A stretch of DNA of 64,000 nucleotides from DASRFA01 sp035651755 (GTDB lineage Bacteria; Desulfobacterota; Binatia; UBA12015): contig DASRFA010000014.1 in the NCBI GenBank assembly GCA_035651755.1, forward strand, positions 105,958 to 169,957, written 5' to 3'. Below are positions 8,435-17,183 of the stretch, piece by piece. Numbering within the stretch: position 1 is the first letter of the stretch; each line of letters opens with the position of its first letter. The position numbers and the translations under genes are program-made. The notes under the pieces are model-generated. The model was not told the DNA's origin. It searched no databases and was given only the letters and a program-made list of their open reading frames with translations.

Positions 8435-8530
8435 ACGATCCTTGCGCGCGCGCCGCGCGCGCCCGAGCGAAGCGAGCCGGGAGTGGGGACCCGGCGGCCG
8501 CCGGGGGGAGGCGGAGGTCCCTTCGCCAGA
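8435..8530. repeat. Convergent spacer with a GC-rich hairpin and a dispersed repeat copy
   Basis: The gap between convergent mlaC and the aldehyde dehydrogenase contains a self-complementary GCGCGCGC/GCGCGCGC hairpin (about 8444-8462), a possible bidirectional terminator. Next to it is a copy (8464-8490) of a motif CGAGCGAAGCGAGCC + GGGAGTGGGG that recurs beside tRNA-fMet at 23888-23915. Confidence 0.5.
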
Positions 8531-10033
8531 TCAACTTCTCCAGGCGAGGTGCTGGATCTCGGTGTACTCGTGCATGCCGTAGAGGCCGCCCTCGCGGCCG
8601 ATGCCCGAGAGCTTGAAGCCGCCGAAGGGCGCGTGCGCCATGTTGCCGCCCTGGTTGATCCAGACCGTCCCCGTCCGTAGCCGCTTCCCGAGCTCGAGCG
8701 CCTTCACCTGGTCGCTGCCCGTGATCATCGCAGCGAGGCCGTAGTCGGAGTCGTTCGCGATCCGGGCAGCCTCGTCGAGGTCGCCGTAAGCGGTCACCGT
8801 CACGACCGGGCCGAAGATCTCCTCCTGCGCGATTTTGAGCTTGTTGTCGACGTCGGCGAAGATGGTCGGCTCGAGGAAGTAGCCGGACGACAGCTGGGCC
8901 GGCCGGCGGCCGCCGGTCACGAGGCGCGCGCCCTGGTCGACGCCGCTCTCGATGTACGCCTCGATCGCCTTCCGGCGCTCCTCGCGGATGACCGGTCCCA
9001 TGAGGACGCTCGGGTCGGCGGGGTCGCCGATCTTCACGATGTCCCGGTTCGAGACGAAGGCCGCCATCTTCTCCACCGCCTTGTCGGCGACCGACTTCGG
9101 GACCAGGATGCGCGTTCCCATCGCGCACCCCTGGCCCGAGTGGAAGAAGCTCGGCGCCGCGAGCGCGGGCGCGACCATGTCCAGGTTGTCGCCGTCGAGC
9201 AGGATGTGCGCCGACTTGCCGCCCAGCTCGAGGTGGACGCGCCGCAGGCGATCGGCGGCGGCGGCGAGGATCTGGCGGCCGACCACGATCGAGCCCGTGA
9301 AGCTCACCTTGTCGACCATCGCGTTCGACACGAGTTCCTGCGAGATCTCCGGCGACTGCCCCGTCACCCAGTTGATCACGCCGGGCGGCAGATCGGCGAC
9401 GTCCTCGATCAGCTTCGCGAGCCAGAGGTTCACGAGGGGACCGTAGGGCGACGGCTTGATGACCATCGTGTTGCCGGTCGCGAGCGCGGGGCCGATCTTC
9501 TGCGCGATCACGAACATCGGGAAGTTCCACGTCGGGATCATCCCGCACACGCCGACGGGCGCGTGGTGCACCATGCTGTTCGAGACGTACGCCCCCATCG
9601 GCGACCCGGTCACCGTGCTCGGGAGCATTTCCTCGAACGGGAACCTGAAGACGAGGTCGGCGTAGTTCCGGAGGTGGCGGATCGGCCACTCGACCTGCAC
9701 GTCGTGCGACACCCAGCACGCGCCCGCCTCGGCGATGAGGAGCGCGCGCCACTCCTCCTTCCGCGCCTCGAGCGCGTCCGCGATGCGATTCAGCACGCGG
9801 GCGCGATCGTGCTTCGACGAGCGCGGCCACGGCCCCTCGTCGAACGCCTTCCGCGCCGCCGCGATGGCGCGCTGCATGTCCTCCCGCGTCCCTTCGGGCG
9901 CGTGGCCGATGGATCGGTCGGTCGCCGGATTCGGGACCTCGTACGTCCGCCCGCCCGTCGGCTCGACCCAGTTGCCGCCGATCAGGAGCCGATCGAAATC
10001 CCAACGCGTCTCCGCGTGCGCCATCGTCGCCAT
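8531..10033 (-). CDS. NAD(P)-dependent aldehyde dehydrogenase
   Basis: A 500-residue class-I/II type ALDH that oxidises an aldehyde to the acid. The catalytic set is complete: Asn170 (PTWNF), Glu269 (LELGGKS), Cys303 (SGQGCAMGTR) and the EEIFGPV motif near the C-terminus. I placed the start at 10033 because GGGAGG lies 9 bases upstream; the longer frame is Arg-rich and non-coding in character. It is divergent from glyoxalase I across 151 bases, so both may belong to one aldehyde-detoxification response. The true substrate is unknown. Confidence 0.93.
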   Translation of the reverse strand: MATMAHAETRWDFDRLLIGGNWVEPTGGRTYEVPNPATDRSIGHAPEGTREDMQRAIAAARKAFDEGPWPRSSKHDRARVLNRIADALEARKEEWRALLIAEAGACWVSHDVQVEWPIRHLRNYADLVFRFPFEEMLPSTVTGSPMGAYVSNSMVHHAPVGVCGMIPTWNFPMFVIAQKIGPALATGNTMVIKPSPYGPLVNLWLAKLIEDVADLPPGVINWVTGQSPEISQELVSNAMVDKVSFTGSIVVGRQILAAAADRLRRVHLELGGKSAHILLDGDNLDMVAPALAAPSFFHSGQGCAMGTRILVPKSVADKAVEKMAAFVSNRDIVKIGDPADPSVLMGPVIREERRKAIEAYIESGVDQGARLVTGGRRPAQLSSGYFLEPTIFADVDNKLKIAQEEIFGPVVTVTAYGDLDEAARIANDSDYGLAAMITGSDQVKALELGKRLRTGTVWINQGGNMAHAPFGGFKLSGIGREGGLYGMHEYTEIQHLAWRS

Positions 10034-10184
10034 GTCTCGGAACCTCCCGCCGCGGGCCGGGCCGCGCGTCGCTCGCGAGTTTGCGGGCCGCCGCCCCGGG
10101 GAGTCAAGCCGCGCGTCTCGCGACCGCCTCGGCAATGCGATAGTCCTGCGTCTGCGGTCCCGATCCGAAAAGGAGGCCGGCGCG

Positions 10185-10571
10185 ATGCGCATGCTGCACA
10201 CGATGATCCGGGTGAACGACCTCGAGCAGTCGCTCGCGTTCTACACGGGCCCGCTCGGGATGAAGCTCCTGCGCCGCCACGACTTTCCCGGCGGCCGCTT
10301 CACGCTCGCGTTCGTCGGCTACGGCGACGAGTCGTCGAACACCGTGCTCGAGCTCACCCACAACTGGGACACGAAGTCGTACGATGTCGGAAACGGCTTC
10401 GGCCACGTCGCCCTCGGCGTGGAGGACATCTACGCGACGTGCGATCGCCTCCGCGCGCAAGGCGTCAAGGTCGTCCGCGAGCCGGGCCCGATGCAGCACG
10501 GCAAGACGGTGATCGCGTTCATCGAGGACCCGAACGGCTACCGCATCGAGCTGATCCAGCTCGGCCGCTGA
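10185..10571 (+). CDS. gloA: Glyoxalase I (lactoylglutathione lyase)
   Basis: A 128-residue VOC-fold enzyme that isomerises the methylglyoxal-glutathione hemithioacetal. Strong AGGAGG at 10171-10176 fixes the start. Sequence tracks E. coli GlxI closely (MRMLHTMIRVNDLEQSLAFY, LGMKLLR, FIEDPNGYRIELI), with the four metal ligands in place: His5, the Glu in VLELTH, the His in GFGHVA and the Glu in RIELI. The length matches the Ni-type bacterial enzymes. It implies a glutathione pool in this organism. Confidence 0.95.
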   Translation: MRMLHTMIRVNDLEQSLAFYTGPLGMKLLRRHDFPGGRFTLAFVGYGDESSNTVLELTHNWDTKSYDVGNGFGHVALGVEDIYATCDRLRAQGVKVVREPGPMQHGKTVIAFIEDPNGYRIELIQLGR

Positions 10572-10588
10572 GGCGCGCCGAGACCGCT

Positions 10589-11398
10589 CTAACGGCGCTT
10601 CCAGGTCGGTGAGCGCTTGCCGAGGAACGCGGCGATGCCCTCGTGCGCATCGTCGTCGGCGGCGTTGACGCACATCGTCTCGGACGCGACCTCGTACGCC
10701 TCGTGCTCCGGGCGATCGACCTGCCGATAGAACGTCTGCTTCCCCAGCGCGACCGCATGCGCGCTCGCGGCCAGGATCGGGGCGACGAGCTCGTCGATCG
10801 AGCGGTCGAGCTCGACATCTGGAACGACGCGGTTCACGAGCCCCCACTCGAGGGCGGTGCGCGCGTCGATCGGCGCGCCCGTGAAGAGCATCTCGAGCGC
10901 CCGCTTGCGCCCGATCGCGCGCACGAGCGGCACGGCCGGCGTCGAGCAGAAGAGCCCGATCCGGACGCCCGGGGTCGCGAACGTCGCCGACGCGGCCGCC
11001 ACTGCGAGGTCGCAGGCCGCGACCAGCTGGCACCCCGCCGCAGTCGCGATGCCGTGCACGCGCGCGACCGTCGGCTGCGGGACCTCGTGGAGGAGCTGCA
11101 TCACGATCGAGCAGCGCCGGAAGACCTCGTCGGTGTCCGCGGACGAGCCGTTGGCGATCTCGCGCAGGTCGTGGCCCGCGCTGAACGCGGGGCCGTTCCC
11201 GGCGATCACGATCGCGCGGACGGCCGGATCGCGCGCCGCGTCGCGGAGCGCCGCCTCCAGCGCTCCGAGGAGCTCGGCGGACAGCGCATTTCTTTGCGCC
11301 GGCCGGTCGAGCACGAGGCGGAGCACGCCCCCCTGACCCTCGATGCGGAGCGCCGGCTCGCTTCCGCCACCGGCCTTTGCGGTCGCTCCCTCGGCCAT
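10589..11398 (-). CDS. Enoyl-CoA hydratase/isomerase family protein (ECHDC3-like)
   Basis: A 269-residue crotonase-fold protein. Both oxyanion-hole segments are visible: FSAGHDLRE (72-80) and GIATAAGCQLVA (116-127). The GLFCSTPAVPL block is the ECHDC3-type variant, in which the usual catalytic Glu pair of true hydratases is not evident, so the reaction may differ from hydration. The start at 11398 has GGAGGGAAGG upstream. It converges on gloA with a 17-base gap. Confidence 0.85.
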   Translation of the reverse strand: MAEGATAKAGGGSEPALRIEGQGGVLRLVLDRPAQRNALSAELLGALEAALRDAARDPAVRAIVIAGNGPAFSAGHDLREIANGSSADTDEVFRRCSIVMQLLHEVPQPTVARVHGIATAAGCQLVAACDLAVAAASATFATPGVRIGLFCSTPAVPLVRAIGRKRALEMLFTGAPIDARTALEWGLVNRVVPDVELDRSIDELVAPILAASAHAVALGKQTFYRQVDRPEHEAYEVASETMCVNAADDDAHEGIAAFLGKRSPTWKRR

Positions 11399-11742
11399 GC
11401 GCCTTCCCTCCATTCGCCGACGTCGACCCCGAGCGAACTCCCCGGTCCGCGCCCTGTCAAGGGTGGTCGCAAGACGCCGCGCGGTCGGCGCGGCGCGCGG
11501 GGCCGGTGTCCTGTCCACCGGACGGCGTCCGCTCCACAGGACAGGCGTCGTTCGCGCGCATGAGACTCGGATCGCCAGATTTGCCGCGCGCGCACCGCGT
11601 CGTTCGCGTCGAGTGCCGCCTCGACCGCGGTGACATCCGCGATCGAACCGAAGGCGCCACGCCGGACGCCCACGCTCCGGTGGCGCAACGAGGAAAGGAG
11701 CCGGCGCGCGCGAGAAGAAAAACGGACGCGCGAAAATCCGCG
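11399..11742. other. Spacer containing a double palindrome
   Basis: No gene is recognised here. The only structured feature is the repeat at 11508-11542 described separately. Confidence 0.4.
11508..11542. repeat. Two 16-bp units that are both direct and inverted repeats
   Basis: GTCCTGTCCACCGGAC (11508-11523) and GTCCGCTCCACAGGAC (11527-11542) share the pattern GTCCNNTCCACNGGAC, separated by GGC. Each unit has inverted GTCC/GGAC ends, and the whole block folds into one long stem with an internal bulge. It could be a tandem operator for a dimeric regulator or an RNA hairpin; it lies 110 bases upstream of the crotonase start. Confidence 0.55.
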
Positions 11743-11928
11743 TCAGTACGCGACTTCTTCGGGCTCGCGCCGGGTTTGCTCGTCGCCGGGAAGGCCGGTC
11801 ACCGGAGGATGGCAGCGCGGCTTCAAGTCGCTTTTGCCCGGCTCGAGCGGGATCCAGTGCTCCCGACGCGGCGACCGGTGCGAGCGAGGATCGTAGGAGA
11901 AGGAGGACTCTCTCGTCGTGAACGCCAT
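11743..11928 (-). CDS. Small hypothetical protein (61 residues)
   Basis: An ATG with GGAGTGAGG just upstream opens 61 codons of polar, Pro/Arg/Glu-rich sequence (starts MAFTTRESSFSYDPRSH, ends EEVAY). The composition is less Arg-biased than chance frames in this genome. No domain is recognised. It lies beside bfd on the same strand but 114 bases downstream of it, so co-transcription is possible. Confidence 0.45.
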   Translation of the reverse strand: MAFTTRESSFSYDPRSHRSPRREHWIPLEPGKSDLKPRCHPPVTGLPGDEQTRREPEEVAY

Positions 11929-12042
11929 CGCCTCACTCCGTGGATGGGTACTTCCACGGTGCGAGGCAGCAAGATCTACGCCCGCAGCTCGAATCTTCAG
12001 AGCAGACGGATCGGCGCGGCCGGATGAAGCGGTTCGCGCGCG

Positions 12043-12273
12043 TCAGGCCGCGCTGGCGGCGATCTCGCCGCCGATCGGCGCGTAGGCTGGCGCGATCGGT
12101 GCCTCCGACGCAGCGCGCGCTTCGCGGATCATGTCGGCGATGGTGCGGTGGCAGCCGCCGCACACGCCGCCTGCCCCGCAGGCCTCCGTCACCGCCCGCC
12201 GGCACGTCGCACCTTCCTCGATCGCGCGCCGGACCTTCTTGTCGGAGACTCCCTGACAGAGGCAAACGACCAT
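12043..12273 (-). CDS. bfd: Bacterioferritin-associated ferredoxin-type [2Fe-2S] protein
   Basis: A 76-residue BFD-like domain. The four cluster ligands follow the family spacing: Cys4, Cys6 (CLCQGVSD) and the VCGGCH pair near residues 39-42. In other bacteria Bfd reduces the haem of bacterioferritin to release stored iron. No bacterioferritin gene is adjacent. A 16/19 Fur-box match lies 15 bases upstream of the ATG, matching the iron-starvation control known for bfd. The tail after residue 55 is Ala/Pro-rich and probably disordered. Confidence 0.88.
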   Translation of the reverse strand: MVVCLCQGVSDKKVRRAIEEGATCRRAVTEACGAGGVCGGCHRTIADMIREARAASEAPIAPAYAPIGGEIAASAA

Positions 12274-12287
12274 GGTCGGAGTATGCG

Positions 12288-12306
12288 GATATTGAAATTC
12301 ATTTTC
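12288..12306. promoter_or_regulatory. Probable Fur box upstream of bfd
   Basis: GATATTGAAATTCATTTTC matches the 19-bp consensus GATAATGATAATCATTATC at 16 positions (counted by eye) and stands out as an AT-rich island in GC-rich DNA. Confidence 0.8.
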
Positions 12307-12320
12307 AAGTAGCTTCCGAA

Positions 12321-12339
12321 GAAAATGAGAACGAATTTC
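12321..12339. promoter_or_regulatory. Weaker second Fur-like site
   Basis: GAAAATGAGAACGAATTTC matches the Fur consensus at 13 of 19 positions and overlaps the last codons of dnaE2. Two sites 33 bases apart would suit cooperative Fur binding, but the match is modest. Confidence 0.45.
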
Positions 12340-15300
12340 ACCGGTAGTCGTGGGCCGGGGGGGCGGGGCCGGAAAAAGGCAGGGGTTCCATGCCGTCGAC
12401 CCGGAGATGGGTCACGCCCTCCCGGCGCTCGAGAAGCCCTTCGAAGACGAGGATCGGGGCCGTGTGGAGGACGGATCGGAACTGCTCGAAGCGATCCGGC
12501 GTCAGGACGGCGTTCCCGAGGCCGGTCTCGTCCTCGACGGTGAGGAAGCAGAACCCCTTCGCCGAGCCCGGGCGCTGCCGCACGATGACGAGGCCGGCGG
12601 TCCGGAGACGGGATCCGTCCGGCCGGCTCGCGAGCTCGGCGACCGGCACGATCCCGCGCCGGTCGAGGTCCGCGCGCAGGTGCGCGAGCAGATGCGGGCC
12701 GGTCGTCATGCCGCTCGCGCGATAGTCGGCGAGCGTCGTCTCGACCTCGGACATCGCGGCGAGCGGCGCGCGGCTCGCTGCCACCGGAAGACCGGCGAAG
12801 AGTCGCTCGTCGGGACGCGGAAGGCCGGCGACCTGCCAGAGCGCCGTGCGGCGCGATGCACCATCCGCCCCCGTCCCCGGGACGTCCGCGAGCGCGCCGA
12901 CCTCGGCGAGCGTCGCGAGCTCGCGCCGGCTCGCGGGCACGCGCGCGGCGAGATCCGCGACGTCGCGGAACCCGGCTTCGCCGCGCGCGCTCTCCACGCG
13001 GCATGCGGTGTCCTCGCGCAGCCCCTTCACGAAGCGGAGGCCGAGGCGCACGGCCGGCGGAGCGTCCTCGCACGCGACCAGCGAGCACTTCCACGAAGAC
13101 CGGCAGACGTCGATCGGGAGGACGCGCACGCCGTGGCGCTGCGCGTCCTTCACGAGCGTCGCCGGGTGGTAGAAGCCCATCGGCCATGCGTTCAGGAGCG
13201 CGCACAGGAACGCGGCCGGGTGGTGCGCCTTCAGGTACGCCGACGCGTACGCGATCAGCGCGAAGCTCGCCGCGTGCGACTCGGGAAATCCGTAGAGCGC
13301 GAACGACGTGATGCCGCGCACGATCTCCTCCTCCGTGTCGCCGGCGATGCCGTGCGCGTGGAGGCCGTCGCGGAGCCTGCGCTCGATCGCCTGCATGCGC
13401 TCGACCGAGCGCTTGAAGCCCATCGCTCGCCGGAGCTCCTCCGCCTCGCCGCCGGTGAAGCCGCCCACCGCCATCGCCATGCGCAGGAGCTGCTCCTGGA
13501 AGAGCGGCACGCCGAGCGTGCGCTCCAGGATCGGCTCGAGGAGCGGGTGCGCGTAGCGGACCGGCTCGCGGCCCGCGCGCCGCGCGAGGTACGGGTGCAC
13601 CATCTGGCCGACGATCGGCCCGGGCCGGATGATCGCGACCTCGACGACGAGGTCGTAGAACGAGCGCGGCTTGAGCCGCGGCAACGTCGCCATCTGGGCG
13701 CGCGATTCGATCTGGAACACGCCGACCGTGTCGGCGCGGCGGATCATCTCGTAGGTCTTCGGGTCGTCCTGCGGGAGCTTCGCGAGGTCGAGCGCCCTGC
13801 CCTCGTGCTCGCGCACGAGCGGGATCGCCTCCTCGAGGACGGCCATCATGCCGAGGCCGAGGAGGTCGATCTTGATGAGCCCCAGGTCCGCGCAGTCGTC
13901 CTTGTCCCACTGGACGACGGAGCGATCGGGCATGGTCGCGGGCTCGAGCGGCACGATCTCGTCGAGGCGGCCCGCCGCGACGACCATCCCGCCGGAATGC
14001 TGGCTGAGATGCCGCGGCAGGCCCTGCATGTTGGCGACGCACTCGAGGAGCAGCTTGACGCGCGGGGCGTCGACGTCGATGCCGCCCGCGCGGAGCTGCG
14101 CCGCGAGCACGTCCATGCCCTCGCGGAAGCCGTGGTTCGCGAGGAGCTTCGCGAGGCGATCGACCTGGAGCGGCGCGAAGCCGAGCACCTTGCCCGCCTC
14201 GCGGAGCGCGCTCCGCGTCCGGTACGTGATGACGTTCGCGGTCATCGCGACGCCGGCGCCGACGATGCGCGCGGCGGGGCCGCCGCCCGACGGCGTGGGA
14301 GGCCCGTAGCGCCGGTAGACGTACTGGATGACCTCCTCGCGGTGGTCGCCCGAGGGGAGGTCGAGGTCGATGTCGGGCCACTCGCCGCGCTCCTCCGAGA
14401 GGAAGCGCTCGAAGAGGAGGTCCATGCCGACCGCGTCGACGGCGGTGATGCCGAGCGAGTAGCAGACCGCGCTGTTCGCGGCGGACCCCCTGCCCTGCAC
14501 CAGGATCCCGCGCTCCCGGGAGAAGCGCACGATGTCCCAGACGATCAGGAAGTAGCCGGCGAGGTCGAGCTTCGCGATCACGGCGAGCTCGTGCTCGAGC
14601 TGCGCCTTGACGCGCGCCGACAGCGGATCGCCGTAGCGCTCGCGCGCGCCGGCGTACGTCAGCATCGTCAAGTAGCGCTGCGGCGTCTCGCCGGGCGGAA
14701 GCGGATACTCGGGGAAACGATACCCGAGGTCTTCCATCGTGAACGCACAGCGGTCCGCGATCTGGCGCGTGGCGGCGACCGCGCGCGGCAGGTCGCCGAA
14801 GCGCGCTGCCATCTCCTCGGGCGGGACGAGGTAGTGCTCGGCGTTCGGCGCGAGGAGCTTGCCCGCGCGGTCGAGCGTCGTGCCGTGGCGAAGGCAGGTG
14901 AAGACGTCGAGCAGGGGGCGCTCGACGGCGCGCGCGAAGCGCACGTCGCCGGTCGCGACGAGGGGGACGCCGAGATCGGTCGCGAGGTCGCGCAGAGCAC
15001 GCGTGCGGCGCTCGACGCGCGGATCGAGGCTCCGCTGCACGTCGATCCACAAGCGATCGCCGAACGCGGCGTGGAGCCGCCGTCCGAGGTCGCGCGCCGC
15101 GCGCGCGTCTCCGCGACGAAGCGCCTCGGTGAGCGGGCTCGTCGGGCCGCCGGCGAGGCAGAGGAGCCCGGCCGCGTGCTCCTCGACGTCCGCGAGCCGG
15201 ACCGCGCACTCGCCCTTGGGCGCGCGCGCATGGCCGATCGTGAGCAGCCGGCAGAGGTTCCGGTAGCCGGTGCGCGATTCGACGACGAAGAGGAGCCGGA

Positions 15301-15616
15301 TCGGGCGCGTCGCCGCGCGCTGCGCGAGCGGCCGCGGCGCGCTCGTACGTCTGGCTGCAGCGCCGCCGCGGATCGTGTCGGCATCCCCGGCCTCGATCGT
15401 CGCCTCGGCGGCGACCAGTGGGCGGATGCCGGCAGTGGAGCCCGCCTTCCAGAAGCGCGGCGCTCCGTAGAGGCCGTCGCGGTCGCCGAGCGCGAGCGCG
15501 TCGTACCCGACCTCCGACGCGCGGGCCGCCAGGTCCTCCGGAAGGCTCGCGCCCTCGAGGAACGAGAAGGCACTGCGGCAGCGAAGCTCGACGTACGGCG
15601 CCTGCTTCTTCGACAT
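12338..15616 (-). CDS. dnaE2: Error-prone DNA polymerase III alpha subunit DnaE2
   Basis: A 1092-residue C-family polymerase for mutagenic translesion synthesis. It opens with a PHP domain (YVELRCRSAFSFLEGAS, about 8-270), then the polymerase core with catalytic aspartates in PDIDLDL (414-420), KIDLLGLG and VGVFQIESRAQM, tandem HhH, and a C-terminal OB fold near residue 1000 onward. The length and absence of a beta-binding tail are typical of DnaE2, not replicative DnaE1. The start at 15616 has GAGGT upstream; an ATG at 15646 is an alternative. No imuA, imuB or lexA lies beside it, so it is an orphan of the usual mutagenesis cassette. Confidence 0.93.
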   Translation of the reverse strand: MSKKQAPYVELRCRSAFSFLEGASLPEDLAARASEVGYDALALGDRDGLYGAPRFWKAGSTAGIRPLVAAEATIEAGDADTIRGGAAARRTSAPRPLAQRAATRPIRLLFVVESRTGYRNLCRLLTIGHARAPKGECAVRLADVEEHAAGLLCLAGGPTSPLTEALRRGDARAARDLGRRLHAAFGDRLWIDVQRSLDPRVERRTRALRDLATDLGVPLVATGDVRFARAVERPLLDVFTCLRHGTTLDRAGKLLAPNAEHYLVPPEEMAARFGDLPRAVAATRQIADRCAFTMEDLGYRFPEYPLPPGETPQRYLTMLTYAGARERYGDPLSARVKAQLEHELAVIAKLDLAGYFLIVWDIVRFSRERGILVQGRGSAANSAVCYSLGITAVDAVGMDLLFERFLSEERGEWPDIDLDLPSGDHREEVIQYVYRRYGPPTPSGGGPAARIVGAGVAMTANVITYRTRSALREAGKVLGFAPLQVDRLAKLLANHGFREGMDVLAAQLRAGGIDVDAPRVKLLLECVANMQGLPRHLSQHSGGMVVAAGRLDEIVPLEPATMPDRSVVQWDKDDCADLGLIKIDLLGLGMMAVLEEAIPLVREHEGRALDLAKLPQDDPKTYEMIRRADTVGVFQIESRAQMATLPRLKPRSFYDLVVEVAIIRPGPIVGQMVHPYLARRAGREPVRYAHPLLEPILERTLGVPLFQEQLLRMAMAVGGFTGGEAEELRRAMGFKRSVERMQAIERRLRDGLHAHGIAGDTEEEIVRGITSFALYGFPESHAASFALIAYASAYLKAHHPAAFLCALLNAWPMGFYHPATLVKDAQRHGVRVLPIDVCRSSWKCSLVACEDAPPAVRLGLRFVKGLREDTACRVESARGEAGFRDVADLAARVPASRRELATLAEVGALADVPGTGADGASRRTALWQVAGLPRPDERLFAGLPVAASRAPLAAMSEVETTLADYRASGMTTGPHLLAHLRADLDRRGIVPVAELASRPDGSRLRTAGLVIVRQRPGSAKGFCFLTVEDETGLGNAVLTPDRFEQFRSVLHTAPILVFEGLLERREGVTHLRVDGMEPLPFSGPAPPAHDYR

Positions 15617-15736
15617 CGACGGACCTCGAGTGGGGGACGAGGCCATCTTCGCCTTTCTTTCGCTTCGCGACAAGAGCCCGGCGAGCAAGCGGACGGAGGC
15701 CTTGTCCGCCCCGGACGATCCCGATAACCCCGCGGA

Positions 15737-17149
15737 ATGTCCCAAGAGATCCATCGCAAGACGGTCGCCGAGCTCGCCTCGCTCGTGGCGGCCCGCCAGG
15801 TGTCGCCGCGCGAGGTCCTGGACGCCTTCCTCGCCCGCATCGAGAGCGAGAACCCGCGCCTGAACGCGTTCGTCACGCTGTGCGCGGAGCGCGCCCGGCG
15901 CGAAGCCGACGCGCTCGGCGACGACATCGCGCGCGGACGGCTGCGCGGCCCGCTCCACGGGATTCCGATCGCCGTCAAGGACCTGACCGACACCGCCGGC
16001 ATCCGCACGACCTACGGCTCGTCGCTCTTCCGCGAGCACGTCCCCGAGAACGACGCCGAGCCGGTGCGGCGCCTTCGCGCCGCGGGCGCGGTCGTCGTCG
16101 GAAAGGCGAACACGCACGAGTTCGCGTGCGGAACGACGACGAACAACCCGCACTATGGCGCGACCCACAACCCGTGGCGCGCCGGCCACGTCCCGGGCGG
16201 CTCGAGCGGCGGCTCGGCGGCCGCGGTCGCCGGCGGCCTCGTGCCGCTGGCGACGGGTTCCGACACGGGCGGCTCGATCCGGCTCCCGAGCGCGCTCTGC
16301 GGTTGCGTCGGCATCAAGCCGACGCACGGCCGCGTGAGCCTCGCCGGAACGTTTCCGATGGCGGCGAGCTGCGATCACGTCGGCCCGATCGCGCGCACCG
16401 CTCGCGACTGCGCGCTCGCGCTCGCGGAGATGAGCGCCTACGACCCGGCCGATCCGTGGTCGCGGCGCTTTCCGCCGGAGGACTGGACGCGCTTCTTCGG
16501 ACGGGGCTTGCGCGACTTCCGGGTCGCGATCGCGCCGGACTTCCGGCCGGTGCCGCTCGCGCCGACGGCGGAATCCGCGGTCGAGCGGACGGTGCGCGCG
16601 CTCCGCGACCTCGGCGCGCGCATCGTGGCGGTGGAGCTTCCCGACGGGGCGCGCGTTCTCGCCGAGGGCGGCATGGTGATCATCGGCGAGACCTACGCCG
16701 AGCACGCCGAGCGGCTCGCCCATCACCGCGACGCGTACGGGGCGGACGTCCGCGGGCAGCTCGAGTTCGCCGCGCACCTGTCGGCGGCGGACCTGGCGCG
16801 CGCGCAGCACGTACGCGAAGAGATGGCGCGCGCGGTCGACGAGATCGTCCGGACGCGCGCCGACGCGCTGCTCCTCCCGGCGGTCGCCATCGAGGCACCT
16901 CCGATCGCCGAGGAGACCGTCGTTGTCGGCGGCGAGACGATCCCGGTCATGACGGCGCTCGCGGGCTTCACGGTCCTGCACAACTTGACGCGGCTTCCGA
17001 CGGTGTCGGTCCCGGTCGGGCTCGGCGCGGGCGGGCTTCCCGTCGGCGTCCAGGTGACGACCGGATATGGGGAGGACGCGCTCGCGCTCGCGATCGCGGA
17101 TCGGCTGGAAGAGGCGCTCTGGCCGCAGGCCGAGCGCTGGCCCGCCTGA
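15737..17149 (+). CDS. Amidase signature family hydrolase
   Basis: A 470-residue amidase. The Ser-cisSer-Lys triad is in place: Lys in AVKDLTDTAG (about 80), Ser in PGGSSGGSAAAV and nucleophile Ser in ATGSDTGGSIRLPS. The GSDTGGS motif is shared by GatA and general amidases. No gatB/gatC lies nearby, so a stand-alone amide hydrolase (aryl or aliphatic amides) is more likely than a tRNA transamidase subunit. It is divergent from dnaE2 across 120 bases. Confidence 0.9.
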   Translation: MSQEIHRKTVAELASLVAARQVSPREVLDAFLARIESENPRLNAFVTLCAERARREADALGDDIARGRLRGPLHGIPIAVKDLTDTAGIRTTYGSSLFREHVPENDAEPVRRLRAAGAVVVGKANTHEFACGTTTNNPHYGATHNPWRAGHVPGGSSGGSAAAVAGGLVPLATGSDTGGSIRLPSALCGCVGIKPTHGRVSLAGTFPMAASCDHVGPIARTARDCALALAEMSAYDPADPWSRRFPPEDWTRFFGRGLRDFRVAIAPDFRPVPLAPTAESAVERTVRALRDLGARIVAVELPDGARVLAEGGMVIIGETYAEHAERLAHHRDAYGADVRGQLEFAAHLSAADLARAQHVREEMARAVDEIVRTRADALLLPAVAIEAPPIAEETVVVGGETIPVMTALAGFTVLHNLTRLPTVSVPVGLGAGGLPVGVQVTTGYGEDALALAIADRLEEALWPQAERWPA

Positions 17150-17183
17150 CGGACGGCGGAGGAGCAGGCGGCCGCGGACGCGG

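Noticed and set aside
12350..15727. 1125-codon frame opposite dnaE2
   Set aside because: Antisense shadow typical of GC-rich codon use; composition (Arg, Glu, Asp, Val repeats) shows no domain, whereas dnaE2 has complete catalytic motifs.
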